NCBI GenBank assembly: GCA_964370195.1
Contig: CAYJIH010000015.1
Coordinates: 1-37,881, forward strand
DNA: 37,881 nucleotides
Origin: JAAYCI01 sp964370195
GTDB taxonomy: Bacteria > Bacillota > Clostridia > Oscillospirales > Ruminococcaceae
Reading direction: 5' to 3'
Shown: positions 15,889 to 24,854 of the stretch, piece by piece
Layout of the letters: each line of letters begins with the position of its first letter
Position numbering within the stretch: the stretch's first letter is position 1
The notes under the pieces: generated by a model
Told to the model about the DNA's origin: nothing
The model's input: only the letters and a program-made list of their open reading frames with translations
The model's database searches: none
Translations under genes and position numbers: made by a program

Positions 15889-17271
15889 GTGAAGCGAGTA
15901 GAGTATCAAAAAAATATCCGTTCAGAAGGTGTGCTTCGGGCACATTACCGAGGCATACCAAAAGCGTATGTACGTAGTTTTGGGTGCCAGCAAAGTGTAA
16001 ATGATGGAGAACGATTAAAAGGTGTACTTTTGGATGTTGGTTTTGTGTTAACACAAGAGCCGGCAGAGGCAGATTTGATTTTATTTAATACGTGTGCAGT
16101 GCGCGAACATGCTGAACAACGTATGTACGGAAATTTGGGTGCCTTAAAGGTGCTGAAAGTGGCAAAACCCGGCTTGATTATTGGGGTTTGTGGTTGCATG
16201 GCCGAAGAAAAAAGCACAGTGGATAAACTGCGCACAAGTTACCCGTATGTGGATTTGATTTTAGGCACAAACGCTGTGGATTTATTGCCGAATATCTTGG
16301 CAGAGCGCTTGACCACAAGAAAACGTGCATTGCGGTTGCCTGCACTTCGTAAAGAGGTGGTGGAGGATGTTCCGCAACATCGAGACTCCCAGTATAAGGC
16401 TTTCTTGCCAATTATGTATGGGTGCGATAACCACTGTTCTTATTGTATTGTGCCATTGGTACGCGGCAGCGAAAGAAGCCGTGCGTCGGCCGATATTTTA
16501 AAAGAATTTCAAGGGTTGGTGCAAGCGGGGTATAAAGAAATTACCTTGCTTGGTCAAAATGTTAACTCTTATGGAAAAGGGCTTGAAGAAAGCACGGATT
16601 TTAGCGACTTATTAAATGAGCTTTGCAAAACACCGGGCGAATATCAGCTTCGGTTTATGACAAGCCACCCAAAAGATGCCACGCGCAAAATGATTGACAC
16701 AATGGCAAACAATAAAAATTTGTGTAAACATTTGCATCTTCCGGTGCAGTCTGGCTCGAATGATATCCTATCGCGTATGAACCGCAATTATACAGCAGAG
16801 GAGTATTTGGGCCTAATTCGGTATGCGAAAGAAAAATGCCCACAGATGACCTTTTCCTCAGACATTATGGTGGGTTTTCCCGGTGAAAGCGAAGCGGATT
16901 TTGAAGAGACCATGAAATTAATACGGCAGGTGAAATTTACCCAGCTGTTTACATTTATTTATTCAAAACGGCCCGGTACAAAAGCAGCCGAATTGAAAGA
17001 CCCCACACCGCATGCTGAAAAAAGCGACCGCATTGCCCAAATTTTGCAGGTGCAAGAAGAGGTGCTAAAAGAGCTGGCACAACAATGGATTGGGAAAACA
17101 TTTCGGGCATTTGTGGAAGGCGAAGGACGCACAGAAGGCAACCTAACGGCCCGGCTAGACAACAATATGCTGTGCGAATTTCCGGCAGATAAAGCTTTGC
17201 TTGGTAGTTTTGTAAACGTGTGTGTGCACGAGCTAAAAGGGGCTATGCTGTCAGGTGAACTTGTGAAATAA
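15889..17271 (+). CDS. miaB: tRNA-2-methylthio-N6-dimethylallyladenosine synthase
   Basis: A 460-residue radical-SAM methylthiotransferase that adds a methylthio group to i6A37 of tRNAs. The N-terminal UPF0004 domain carries the auxiliary cluster cysteines C33 (FGCQQ), C69 (NTCAVRE) and C103 (CGCMAEE). The radical-SAM triad CDNHCSYC gives C179, C183 and C186. A TRAM RNA-binding domain is at the C-terminus. The GTG at 15889 has AAAGG at 15876-15880 (spacing 8) and is preferred over TTG 15862, which has no site. It makes the product's substrate-level link with miaA at 22532, which provides i6A37. The MiaB assignment over MtaB/RimO rests on this context and on overall length. Confidence 0.93.
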   Translation: MKRVEYQKNIRSEGVLRAHYRGIPKAYVRSFGCQQSVNDGERLKGVLLDVGFVLTQEPAEADLILFNTCAVREHAEQRMYGNLGALKVLKVAKPGLIIGVCGCMAEEKSTVDKLRTSYPYVDLILGTNAVDLLPNILAERLTTRKRALRLPALRKEVVEDVPQHRDSQYKAFLPIMYGCDNHCSYCIVPLVRGSERSRASADILKEFQGLVQAGYKEITLLGQNVNSYGKGLEESTDFSDLLNELCKTPGEYQLRFMTSHPKDATRKMIDTMANNKNLCKHLHLPVQSGSNDILSRMNRNYTAEEYLGLIRYAKEKCPQMTFSSDIMVGFPGESEADFEETMKLIRQVKFTQLFTFIYSKRPGTKAAELKDPTPHAEKSDRIAQILQVQEEVLKELAQQWIGKTFRAFVEGEGRTEGNLTARLDNNMLCEFPADKALLGSFVNVCVHELKGAMLSGELVK

Positions 17272-17295
17272 AACAATAGATAAAGGAGCAAGGTT

Positions 17296-17709
17296 ATGGA
17301 ACAGGCAATTTTAAAATTTAAAGAGGCAGCGGTGGCTTTTCAAAGCGAAGCTTGCTATCAAAAATTAGAGGCAGCCAAAAAAGCAAATGATGACGACAAA
17401 AACTTGCAAACCATGCTGGGCGATTTTAGTGCCGCACGTATGGAGTTAAATAGAGAGATGCAAAAAGAAGATAGCGACAGTGAACATACGGATGCACTGG
17501 AAGAGCGCATCAACAATTTATATGCGAGCATCATGGGAAATGCCAATATGCAAGCGTATAATGAGGCAAAAGATGAAATTGAAGAGTTTATGATGTATGT
17601 AAATGCCATTATGAATGCAGCAGTGGACGGGGAAGACCCCATGCAAGTGCAAAAACCACAGCCTCAAGCCAGCTGTGGTGGTAGCTGTGGCTCGTGTGGT
17701 GGTTGCTAG
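17296..17709 (+). CDS. ylbF: YlbF/RicF-family protein with cysteine-rich tail
   Basis: A 137-residue mostly helical acidic protein of the YlbF/YmcA (Com_YlbF) family. In B. subtilis, YlbF (RicF) forms the Fe-S-carrying RicAFT complex with YmcA and YaaT, which affects RNase Y mRNA processing, competence, biofilm and sporulation. Here the last 11 residues form C127-x3-C131-x2-C134-x2-C137, well suited to bind an iron-sulfur cluster or zinc. ATG 17296 has AAAGGAG (17282-17288, spacing 7) and follows miaB by 24 bases, so it is in the same operon. YmcA and YaaT homologues are not in the window. Family assignment rests on size, context and composition. Confidence 0.75.
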   Translation: MEQAILKFKEAAVAFQSEACYQKLEAAKKANDDDKNLQTMLGDFSAARMELNREMQKEDSDSEHTDALEERINNLYASIMGNANMQAYNEAKDEIEEFMMYVNAIMNAAVDGEDPMQVQKPQPQASCGGSCGSCGGC

Positions 17710-17744
17710 AAATAAGCAGAAAGTGGGCAATTTTCTGTAAGTAT

Positions 17745-17874
17745 AATTCGTTTTGTAGCGCAAGCAAAAAACGGAATTTATAGAGAGAACAACCCCCGTT
17801 TTTGGGCAAAGCCATCGTCGGTTTTGGCAAAGCGGGGATTTATTTGTATCGTGTAATAAGTGGGGTGAAAGTCT
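17745..17874 (+). promoter_or_regulatory. Structured leader between ylbF and mutS
   Basis: A stem AATTCGTTTT/AAAACGGAATT with one bulge spans 17745-17778, and a longer imperfect stem CCCCG.../...CGGGG spans 17794-17837. The octamer GGCAAAGC occurs three times (17805, 17826 and 17877, the last inside the mutS start). A TATAAT at 17742-17747 could be a -10 box, but no good -35 is at the right distance. Function unknown. Confidence 0.35.
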
Positions 17875-20484
17875 GTGGCAAAGCCGTCTCCGATGTTGGA
17901 ACAATATATCGACATCAAAGAAAAAAATAAGGATAAAATCTTGTTCTTCCGCGTGGGAGACTTTTATGAGATGTTTTTTGATGATGCAGTTTTGGCTTCT
18001 AAGGAGCTAGAACTTACCTTGACGGGCAAAGATTTTGGCCTGGAGGAACGGGCCCCCATGTGTGGCGTGCCACATCATTCGGCAGAAGCATACACAAAAC
18101 GCCTTATCGAAAAAGGGTATAAAGTGGCCATCTGCGAACAGGTGGAGGATGCAGCTTTATCAAAAGGTCTTGTAAAGCGAGACGTTGTGCGTGTTGTAAC
18201 ACCGGGTACCGTTGTGGAAAGTTCGATGCTTTCAGATGACAGAAACAACTATATTGCGTGTGTTTATATTCAAAAAAATGTTGCAGGCCTTTGTTTTGCC
18301 GATGTATCCACAGGTTCTATCCATACCGTTTTTTTAGAAGGCAAGCGCATTGATAAACAAATATGTAGCGAACTTTCGCGGTTTTTTCCAAGTGAAATTT
18401 TGTTCAACAGCGAAATATTAGACCATAAAGAGATAACCAATTTCATAAAAGAGCAATTGGCAGCCCATGTGAGTGTGGATTTGTTGGATGATGAAGATTT
18501 TCTGAAAGAAAAAACACAGCCACTTTTGTTGCAGCATTTTGGGGAAGAGCTGCAAAATGCTGTGCAATTAGAAGCAGGGGCACCGGGTTTTGCGGCATTG
18601 GGGGCGTTGATTGCCTACTTATATCGTACGCAAAAAAACGGTGTAGAGCGGCTGAAACATGTGCGCCATGAGGAAGAAGAGCGCTACATGAGCTTGCCTA
18701 TGACAAGCCTTGCCAATTTGGAACTTTTAGAGACGCTTCGTGGTAAAGAAAAAAAGGGCAGTTTGCTTTGGGTGCTAGACCAAACGCAAACTGCCATGGG
18801 AAAACGCTTGTTGCGCCACTGGATTGAGCGTCCACTTTTAAATGCCTCGGCCATCAATGCACGGTTGGATGCAGTGGAAGAACTTGCGGAAAATACGGTG
18901 CAACGCCTTGAAATTTGTGAAGAATTGGGCCATGTATTTGATATTGAGCGTTTGCTAACGCGTGCTGTGTTTGGCACTGCGGCTCCAAGAGAATTGACGG
19001 CCCTTGCAGCTACATGCATGCGCTTGCCGGGCATCATTGAGCGATTACAAGCGTTTTCTTGTCCGAACTTGCAGGAGATGTGTTGTAGAATGGACCCACT
19101 GAGTGATGTGGCACAATTGATTGCATTTACACTGGTAGACGAGCCACCGGCCACTGTAAAAGATGGAGGATACATCAGGAACGGGTTTTCAGAAACAGTG
19201 GATGAACTGCGCGATATTCACAATGGTGGCACCAGTTTGCTTGCGGAAATTGAGGCACGACTCAAAGAAGAGACAGGCATTCGAACGCTTAAAATTGGGT
19301 TCAATAAAGTGTTTGGTTATTATATTGAGGTAAGCAAATCATTTGTAGACCAAGTGCCGCAATATTTTGTGCGGAAGCAAACGCTTACAAACGGTGAAAG
19401 ATATATTACAGAGGAGCTAAAAACGCTTGAAACACGCATTTTGCGTGCAGGCGAGCAATTGGCCGTTTTAGAGAGAGAATTGTATAAAACATTGCTCGAT
19501 CAAGTGAGCGAAATGCAAGTTCGCATCCAAAAAACAGCCGATTGTTTGGCAAAAATTGATGTGCTTGCTTGTTTTGCACAGGCGGCAGTGACAGGCCGAT
19601 ATATCCGCCCCGATGTAAACGAACGGGGCCTTGTGGATATTGTACAAGGGCGTCATCCGGTGGTGGAAAAAATGCAAAAGGGCACCCCGTTTGTGCCAAA
19701 CGATACAAAACTTGATGAGGATGAGTATCGTATGCAGGTGATCACAGGCCCCAACATGGCCGGTAAATCCACCTATATGCGCCAAACGGCGCTGCTTGTT
19801 ATCATGGCGCAAATTGGTTGTTTTGTGCCGGCAGAGCGGTGCACGGTGGGCGTGTGTGACGCTGTGTTTACACGTGTGGGTGCCTCCGACGATTTGGCGG
19901 CGGGCAAGTCGACATTTATGGTGGAAATGACGGAGGTGGCCGAAATTTTGCAGGAGGCCACTTCAAAAAGCTTGGTGATTTTGGATGAAATTGGGCGTGG
20001 AACTTCTACTTTTGACGGCATGAGCATCGCACAAGCTGTGGTGGAGTATATTGCAGATACAGACCTTGGCCCTGGGTGTAAAACGATGTTTGCAACCCAC
20101 TATCATGAGTTGACCGATTTGGAAAATTCAATTGACGGTGTAAAAAACTACAACATTGCCGTGAAAAAACGTGGAGATGATATTACGTTTTTACGCAGAA
20201 TTGTGCGTGGCCCTGCCGATGATAGTTACGGCATACAGGTGGCGAAACTAGCAGGTTTGCCGCCGGCTGTTGTAACACGTGCAAAAGAAGTGCTTCGTGC
20301 ACTGGAGGCCACAAGCAAGCTAACCGTTCCGGTAACACAGCTCGATTTTGAATCGCTTGATAGTTTGCAGCAAGCAGCAGCACCTTCGGAAATGCTGGAA
20401 AAACTGCGCGCGGTGGATCCAGAAACATTAACACCACTAGAGGCGCTAACGCTTGTGTATGAATTAAAAGATTTGCTGGTTTAA
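17875..20484 (+). CDS. mutS: DNA mismatch repair protein MutS
   Basis: An 869-residue MutS1-type mismatch sensor. The mismatch-binding F-Y-E is at residues 30-32. The core and clamp domains follow, then the ABC-type ATPase with Walker A GPNMAGKST (625-633), Walker B DEIGRGTS starting at D704-E705, and the THYHEL switch. The GTG start at 17875 has GGGGTG at 17862-17867. It lies 36 bp upstream of mutL, forming the usual mutSL pair. Family length is about 850-880, so it is intact. Confidence 0.98.
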   Translation: MAKPSPMLEQYIDIKEKNKDKILFFRVGDFYEMFFDDAVLASKELELTLTGKDFGLEERAPMCGVPHHSAEAYTKRLIEKGYKVAICEQVEDAALSKGLVKRDVVRVVTPGTVVESSMLSDDRNNYIACVYIQKNVAGLCFADVSTGSIHTVFLEGKRIDKQICSELSRFFPSEILFNSEILDHKEITNFIKEQLAAHVSVDLLDDEDFLKEKTQPLLLQHFGEELQNAVQLEAGAPGFAALGALIAYLYRTQKNGVERLKHVRHEEEERYMSLPMTSLANLELLETLRGKEKKGSLLWVLDQTQTAMGKRLLRHWIERPLLNASAINARLDAVEELAENTVQRLEICEELGHVFDIERLLTRAVFGTAAPRELTALAATCMRLPGIIERLQAFSCPNLQEMCCRMDPLSDVAQLIAFTLVDEPPATVKDGGYIRNGFSETVDELRDIHNGGTSLLAEIEARLKEETGIRTLKIGFNKVFGYYIEVSKSFVDQVPQYFVRKQTLTNGERYITEELKTLETRILRAGEQLAVLERELYKTLLDQVSEMQVRIQKTADCLAKIDVLACFAQAAVTGRYIRPDVNERGLVDIVQGRHPVVEKMQKGTPFVPNDTKLDEDEYRMQVITGPNMAGKSTYMRQTALLVIMAQIGCFVPAERCTVGVCDAVFTRVGASDDLAAGKSTFMVEMTEVAEILQEATSKSLVILDEIGRGTSTFDGMSIAQAVVEYIADTDLGPGCKTMFATHYHELTDLENSIDGVKNYNIAVKKRGDDITFLRRIVRGPADDSYGIQVAKLAGLPPAVVTRAKEVLRALEATSKLTVPVTQLDFESLDSLQQAAAPSEMLEKLRAVDPETLTPLEALTLVYELKDLLV

Positions 20485-20520
20485 AGTATATTTTGCCAAA
20501 GAGGCCGAGAGGAGAACGCA

Positions 20521-22539
20521 ATGCCCATACGTGTGCTGGATACCCATACAGCAGAACTGATAGCCGCAGGCGAGGTGGTAGAGCGCCCTGCCTCTGTTGT
20601 GAAGGAATTGATGGAAAATTCCATTGATGCCGGTGCAAGGCATATGGAAGTGGAGATAGAACAAGGTGGGGTGCGGTTGATTCGTGTGCAAGATGATGGT
20701 GGTGGCATTTTGGCACAAGAGGTTCCACTTGCTTTTTTGCGCCATGCAACGAGCAAGGTGAAAAACGAAAACGATTTGGATGCCATTGCAACACTTGGCT
20801 TTCGAGGAGAGGCGTTGGCTTCGATTGCCAGCGTCTCTAGGGTGGAGCTTTTAACACATGCAAAAGAGGATGACGATGCATGTTTGTATAAAATTGAAGG
20901 CGGCGTTGAAATAGAGCTTAGTGAGGCAGCGCGCCCACTTGGCACCACATTTTCTGTACGAGATTTATTTTACAATACACCGGCACGCATGAAATTTTTG
21001 AAAAAAGATGCAAGTGAAGCAGCGTTTGTAACGGAATTGGTGGGCCGGCTGGCTCTTTCGCACCCGGAAGTAGCTGTGCGATACCTGCGTGATGGGAAAG
21101 AAGTGTTTCACACACCGGGCGAGGACAATTTAACATCGGCAGCATATGCTGTTTTGGGAAAAGAGTTTGCAAAAGGGCTCTTTTTTACAGAATACCAAAA
21201 ACCACCTTATAGTGTGCAAGGGCTTGTTACTTGGCCAAATATGTGCCGTAAAAGCCGTTCAATGCAGTTTTTTTTCATCAATGGGCGTTTTGTAAAAAGC
21301 CGCACAATGATGGCGGCATTAGAGCAAGCGTATCGTAAAAAAACAATGCATGGGCGGTTTCCGGGGTGCATTTTGTTTTTAACAATGCCGCCAGAGCTTG
21401 TGGATGTGAATGTGCATCCGGCCAAAACAGAGGTGCGGTTTGCCAGCGAAACCGAGGTGTTTTCGGCTGTATATGCGGCTGTAAAAGAGGCGCTAGAACA
21501 GGAAGATGACCGGCATGCTACCATGAAATTAGCACAAAGTGCTTCACTGCCAAACGCATCGCCAGTTGAGACTGTGGTGCCACCGGAAAACAGCATAGCA
21601 GAAGAAAAGCCAAAGGATGGTTTTGAACATCTGCCAATACAGGAAATGGTGCAAACGTTGGCTTCTTCAGAGGAAGTAGTACCGTATCGTATTATAAAAC
21701 AAAAACAAAAGCCTGGTTTTTTAAGCCCCGACGCAACCGAGTTTGGGCTCGACATTCGCCGCCATGAACAGGAAATTCCGGCTGTGGAAAGTTGTGTGCC
21801 ACAGCAGATGGAGGCTGAAATACCACTTGGCAGTAAGAATGTGGAACGGGATGCACAAACCGCTTCTCTTGATGCACTCATCCCTGTAAGGGTGGATGGC
21901 ATTACAGAAAAAATAGCGAATGAAAGCGAATTAGAAGAGACATTGTTATATGCTGCTAATGATGCAGACAAGAACTTATGCTATATCGGAGAGCTGTTTT
22001 CCACGTATATTCTTGCACAGTGTAACGAAACGCTGTATGTGATTGATAAGCATGCAGCACACGAGCGTATCTTATACGAAAAGTTTGCCGGTGAGAGAAA
22101 ATGTGTTGATGCTCAAATGCTATTGTGCCCGGTGGCTGTGTCCTTAGGTGGCGCAGAAAAGGCAGCTTTACTGGACAACGAGGATATTTTACGGGAAAGT
22201 GGTATTGAGTTTGAGGAGTTCGGTGGTGGGGATTTATTGGTGCGAGCTGTGCCGGCCGATATTCGCCACGAAGATATTGAGGGGCTTTTGGTGGATGTGG
22301 CAAAGGGCCTAGTGCAAGGAAACCAAGTGGTGTGTGACGAAAAAACAGAGTGGGTGCTGCACTCAATGGCGTGCCGTGCGGCTGTAAAAGGTGGAGATAA
22401 TACACCTTCTTCGCAGCTATTGCATTTGGCACAGCAAATTTTAAATAAAGTGGTGCCTCCGTTTTGCCCACATGGCAGGCCTGTCGTGCTGGAGATTACA
22501 CGTAAGGAGCTGGAAAAGCAGTTTGGACGCCTTGGGTAA
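20521..22539 (+). CDS. mutL: DNA mismatch repair protein MutL (endonuclease type)
   Basis: A 672-residue MutL. The GHKL ATPase domain shows ELMENSIDAGA with E32 and N33, DDGGGI, and TLGFRGEAL. After a variable linker (about residues 330-480), the C-terminal dimerisation domain has the metal-dependent nicking motif DKHAAHERILYE (D509, H511, E515, E520), plus ACRAAVKGGD and CPHGRP (C649). This means strand discrimination does not rely on MutH, as in most non-enteric bacteria. AGGAG at 20510-20514 precedes the ATG by 6 bases. Its 3' end overlaps the start of miaA. Confidence 0.98.
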   Translation: MPIRVLDTHTAELIAAGEVVERPASVVKELMENSIDAGARHMEVEIEQGGVRLIRVQDDGGGILAQEVPLAFLRHATSKVKNENDLDAIATLGFRGEALASIASVSRVELLTHAKEDDDACLYKIEGGVEIELSEAARPLGTTFSVRDLFYNTPARMKFLKKDASEAAFVTELVGRLALSHPEVAVRYLRDGKEVFHTPGEDNLTSAAYAVLGKEFAKGLFFTEYQKPPYSVQGLVTWPNMCRKSRSMQFFFINGRFVKSRTMMAALEQAYRKKTMHGRFPGCILFLTMPPELVDVNVHPAKTEVRFASETEVFSAVYAAVKEALEQEDDRHATMKLAQSASLPNASPVETVVPPENSIAEEKPKDGFEHLPIQEMVQTLASSEEVVPYRIIKQKQKPGFLSPDATEFGLDIRRHEQEIPAVESCVPQQMEAEIPLGSKNVERDAQTASLDALIPVRVDGITEKIANESELEETLLYAANDADKNLCYIGELFSTYILAQCNETLYVIDKHAAHERILYEKFAGERKCVDAQMLLCPVAVSLGGAEKAALLDNEDILRESGIEFEEFGGGDLLVRAVPADIRHEDIEGLLVDVAKGLVQGNQVVCDEKTEWVLHSMACRAAVKGGDNTPSSQLLHLAQQILNKVVPPFCPHGRPVVLEITRKELEKQFGRLG

Positions 22540-23470
22540 AAAAATAAAAATAGTGGTGGTGTGTGGACCCACGGCCACGGGTAAAACAGAGCTGGCCTTT
22601 GCATTATGCAGGCGTTTTGGCGGCGAATTAATCGGGGCCGATTCTATGCAAGTGTATGAAGGTCTTCCGGTTGGCACGGCAGCCCCGCTGCCAAGCGAGC
22701 ATGCCGATGTGCCACGGCATTTGATAGCGTGTTTGCCGCCGCAGCACCTGTTTTCGGTGGCGGATTATCTGCAAAGGGCAGACGTGTGTATTCGCGATGT
22801 GGCACAAAGAAATAGGTTGCCGGTTCTTTGTGGTGGCACAGGGCAGTATATTGATGGCATTGTTAGTGGCATCCATTTTTCGGAAAGCACGGTGCCAAAA
22901 GCGGCCTTGCAAGAGCTGGAAGAGCGCTGGGAGCGAGAGGGTGCACTTGCTTTATGGGAACAGTTAAAAAAACGGGATCCAGCCTGTGCAGACAAATTGC
23001 ACTTGAATGATAAAAAAAGAATTATGCGTGCTCTTGCTGAGGTTGAGCAAAACGGCAGCACACTTGCTGAAAGGAACGCACACTCACGAGAGCGAAAAAG
23101 TGATTTTGAAGCGTTGGTTCTCGTTCTTTGTGATGAAGAACGCCAAAATTTATACCAACGCATTGAATACCGAGTAGATTGTATGTTGCAAGCAGGGCTT
23201 TTGCAAGAGGCGCAGTGGGTACATAAAAATAAAGAGCGGTTTAAAACGGCAGTGCAAGCCATTGGATATAAGGAATTGTTCCCGTATATAGAGGGGGATG
23301 GTGACTTGAAAGCGTGCGTGGATGCTTTAAAACAAGCCACACGACGTTATGCAAAACGGCAACAAACGTGGTTTCGCAACCATACACACAACGTGTGGCT
23401 TTTTCCGGATAAAGAGGATGTGAACGAAAGGGCTGTTTTAGAGGTGGAGCGTTTTTTGAACGTTCCATAA
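22532..23470 (+). CDS. miaA: tRNA dimethylallyltransferase
   Basis: A roughly 312-residue MiaA that attaches dimethylallyl to A37 of tRNAs reading UNN codons, the substrate for MiaB at 15889. The P-loop GPTATGKT is at residues 12-19, and the catalytic and tRNA-contact region ADSMQVYEGLPVGTA follows. C-terminal ARYAKRQ-like sequence (TRRYAKRQQTWFRN) is typical. The start is uncertain: TTG 22532 gives the normal N-terminus (MGKKIKIVVV) and an 8-base overlap with mutL, TTG 22523 is an alternative, and no strong ribosome binding site is close to either. Translation is probably coupled to mutL termination. Confidence 0.93.
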   Translation: MGKKIKIVVVCGPTATGKTELAFALCRRFGGELIGADSMQVYEGLPVGTAAPLPSEHADVPRHLIACLPPQHLFSVADYLQRADVCIRDVAQRNRLPVLCGGTGQYIDGIVSGIHFSESTVPKAALQELEERWEREGALALWEQLKKRDPACADKLHLNDKKRIMRALAEVEQNGSTLAERNAHSRERKSDFEALVLVLCDEERQNLYQRIEYRVDCMLQAGLLQEAQWVHKNKERFKTAVQAIGYKELFPYIEGDGDLKACVDALKQATRRYAKRQQTWFRNHTHNVWLFPDKEDVNERAVLEVERFLNVP

Positions 23471-23519
23471 TGTGAAAATGGCATGGAATGTGTGATTGTA
23501 TATAAAGGAGGTGGCGTGC

Positions 23520-24854
23520 CTGTTTGAATGGAGAAAAAAGAAAAAAACCACACAAAATGTAATGCAAACAAAGCCACAGAAAGTGGATGATGCAGCAGCC
23601 CTTCCGAAGCAAAATGCCGACAGGCACGTGGCAAAACGTAAATTATGGCGACGTTTGCGTTTGATTTTTTGGGTTGGGTTATTGGGCTTTTTTGCTTACT
23701 TAGTGGTGCAAGTTGTGCTGGTTTTATCTCCTCAAATGCGCACCACCATTGTGGTAGAGGGAGAAATGGTTGATGCTTTGCAGGTGCAGGGTTTTGTTAC
23801 AATCGAGTCGATTCCTGTGCAAAGCAGTGGTGTGATGTATTATACTGTACCCACTGGGCAGCGTGTTTCAGAGGGTGACGAGGTGGCATTGATCTATGCA
23901 GATCAAGCCGGTGTTTTGGCAAGGGAAGAGCTGAATAGCATTCAGCAGGAAATGGAAGCGTTGCAAGAGGTGCAAGAGTCGGCCGTACAGGCAGGCGATG
24001 TAGATGCCATTCTGCGTGAAACAGAAGAAAATTTGTTGGCCTATTTAGACGTGTTGGCCAGTGGGAACTATAGCGATATTGCACAGCCACGCAATGAACT
24101 AGCGATGTCTAGCAACCGTTTGCAATTGGCTACGGGCGAAGAAACAGATTATATGTTGCGAATGCAAACGTTACAAGAACAAGCGAATGCACTTGAAGGG
24201 GCGGCTGCAGCGCAAGGGGCTGTAACGGCGCCACAAAGCGGCTATTTTGTGCCTTCCGGCCATCAAGACCGCATTCCGGCAGTGTACGAAGATTTGCAGG
24301 CACAAACGCCACAGCAGCTTGTAGAGGCCTTACAGCAGGCGCCCACATACTACGATGACTCTGTGGTGGGGCATATGGTAACCGATTATCAATGGTCGTT
24401 TTTTACGGTGATTCCATGGACCGAAGCGGAAAAGTTTGTGGTGGGCGATAAAATGGAGCTTCGTTTTACGGATGTTAGCGACGAGCGCTTAGAAGTGCGG
24501 GTGCAAGCGGTTGAAGAAGACGAACAGGCAGGGGTTGCCAAAGTGGAATTGCTGTGCGAAGAAGTAAACCCTGATATTTTGAATTTGCGCTTAGAAGAAG
24601 CTGAAATTATATTTGGTACAGAAACAGGGCTGCGACTGGAAAAGCAAGCCTTGCGTGTGATTGAAGGGCAGACGTGTGTGTATGAAGTGTTTGGCAATCA
24701 AGTTCGTTTGCGCCCAGTGGAGGTGCTGGTAGACGGTGAGGACTATGTGCTTTTGTCGGACCAATACGAGACGAATGTGAATGAAATTGAACTATACGAT
24801 GAAGTTGTAGTGGAATCAGGAGGGATAGAACTGTATGATCAAAAAATCATCTGA
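23520..24854 (+). CDS. HlyD-like membrane protein (periplasmic adaptor-like)
   Basis: A roughly 444-residue single-pass membrane protein. It has a basic N-terminus rich in Lys, one transmembrane span at about residues 48-70, then an extracellular portion with biotinyl-lipoyl-like half-motifs (VQGFVTIESIPVQSSGVM, VPTGQRVSEGDEV; and APQSGYFVPSG), a short coiled segment between them, and a beta-rich C-terminus. This is the layout of HlyD/RND-adaptor proteins, but no export ATPase or pump is adjacent. Start choice: AAAGGAGG (23504-23511) points to CTG at 23520 (spacing 8). GTG 23511 overlaps the site, TTG 23496 precedes it, and ATG 23562 has no site. It overlaps the next gene by 20 bases. The role, perhaps linked to division or envelope genes downstream, is unknown. 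Confidence 0.75.
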   Translation: MFEWRKKKKTTQNVMQTKPQKVDDAAALPKQNADRHVAKRKLWRRLRLIFWVGLLGFFAYLVVQVVLVLSPQMRTTIVVEGEMVDALQVQGFVTIESIPVQSSGVMYYTVPTGQRVSEGDEVALIYADQAGVLAREELNSIQQEMEALQEVQESAVQAGDVDAILRETEENLLAYLDVLASGNYSDIAQPRNELAMSSNRLQLATGEETDYMLRMQTLQEQANALEGAAAAQGAVTAPQSGYFVPSGHQDRIPAVYEDLQAQTPQQLVEALQQAPTYYDDSVVGHMVTDYQWSFFTVIPWTEAEKFVVGDKMELRFTDVSDERLEVRVQAVEEDEQAGVAKVELLCEEVNPDILNLRLEEAEIIFGTETGLRLEKQALRVIEGQTCVYEVFGNQVRLRPVEVLVDGEDYVLLSDQYETNVNEIELYDEVVVESGGIELYDQKII

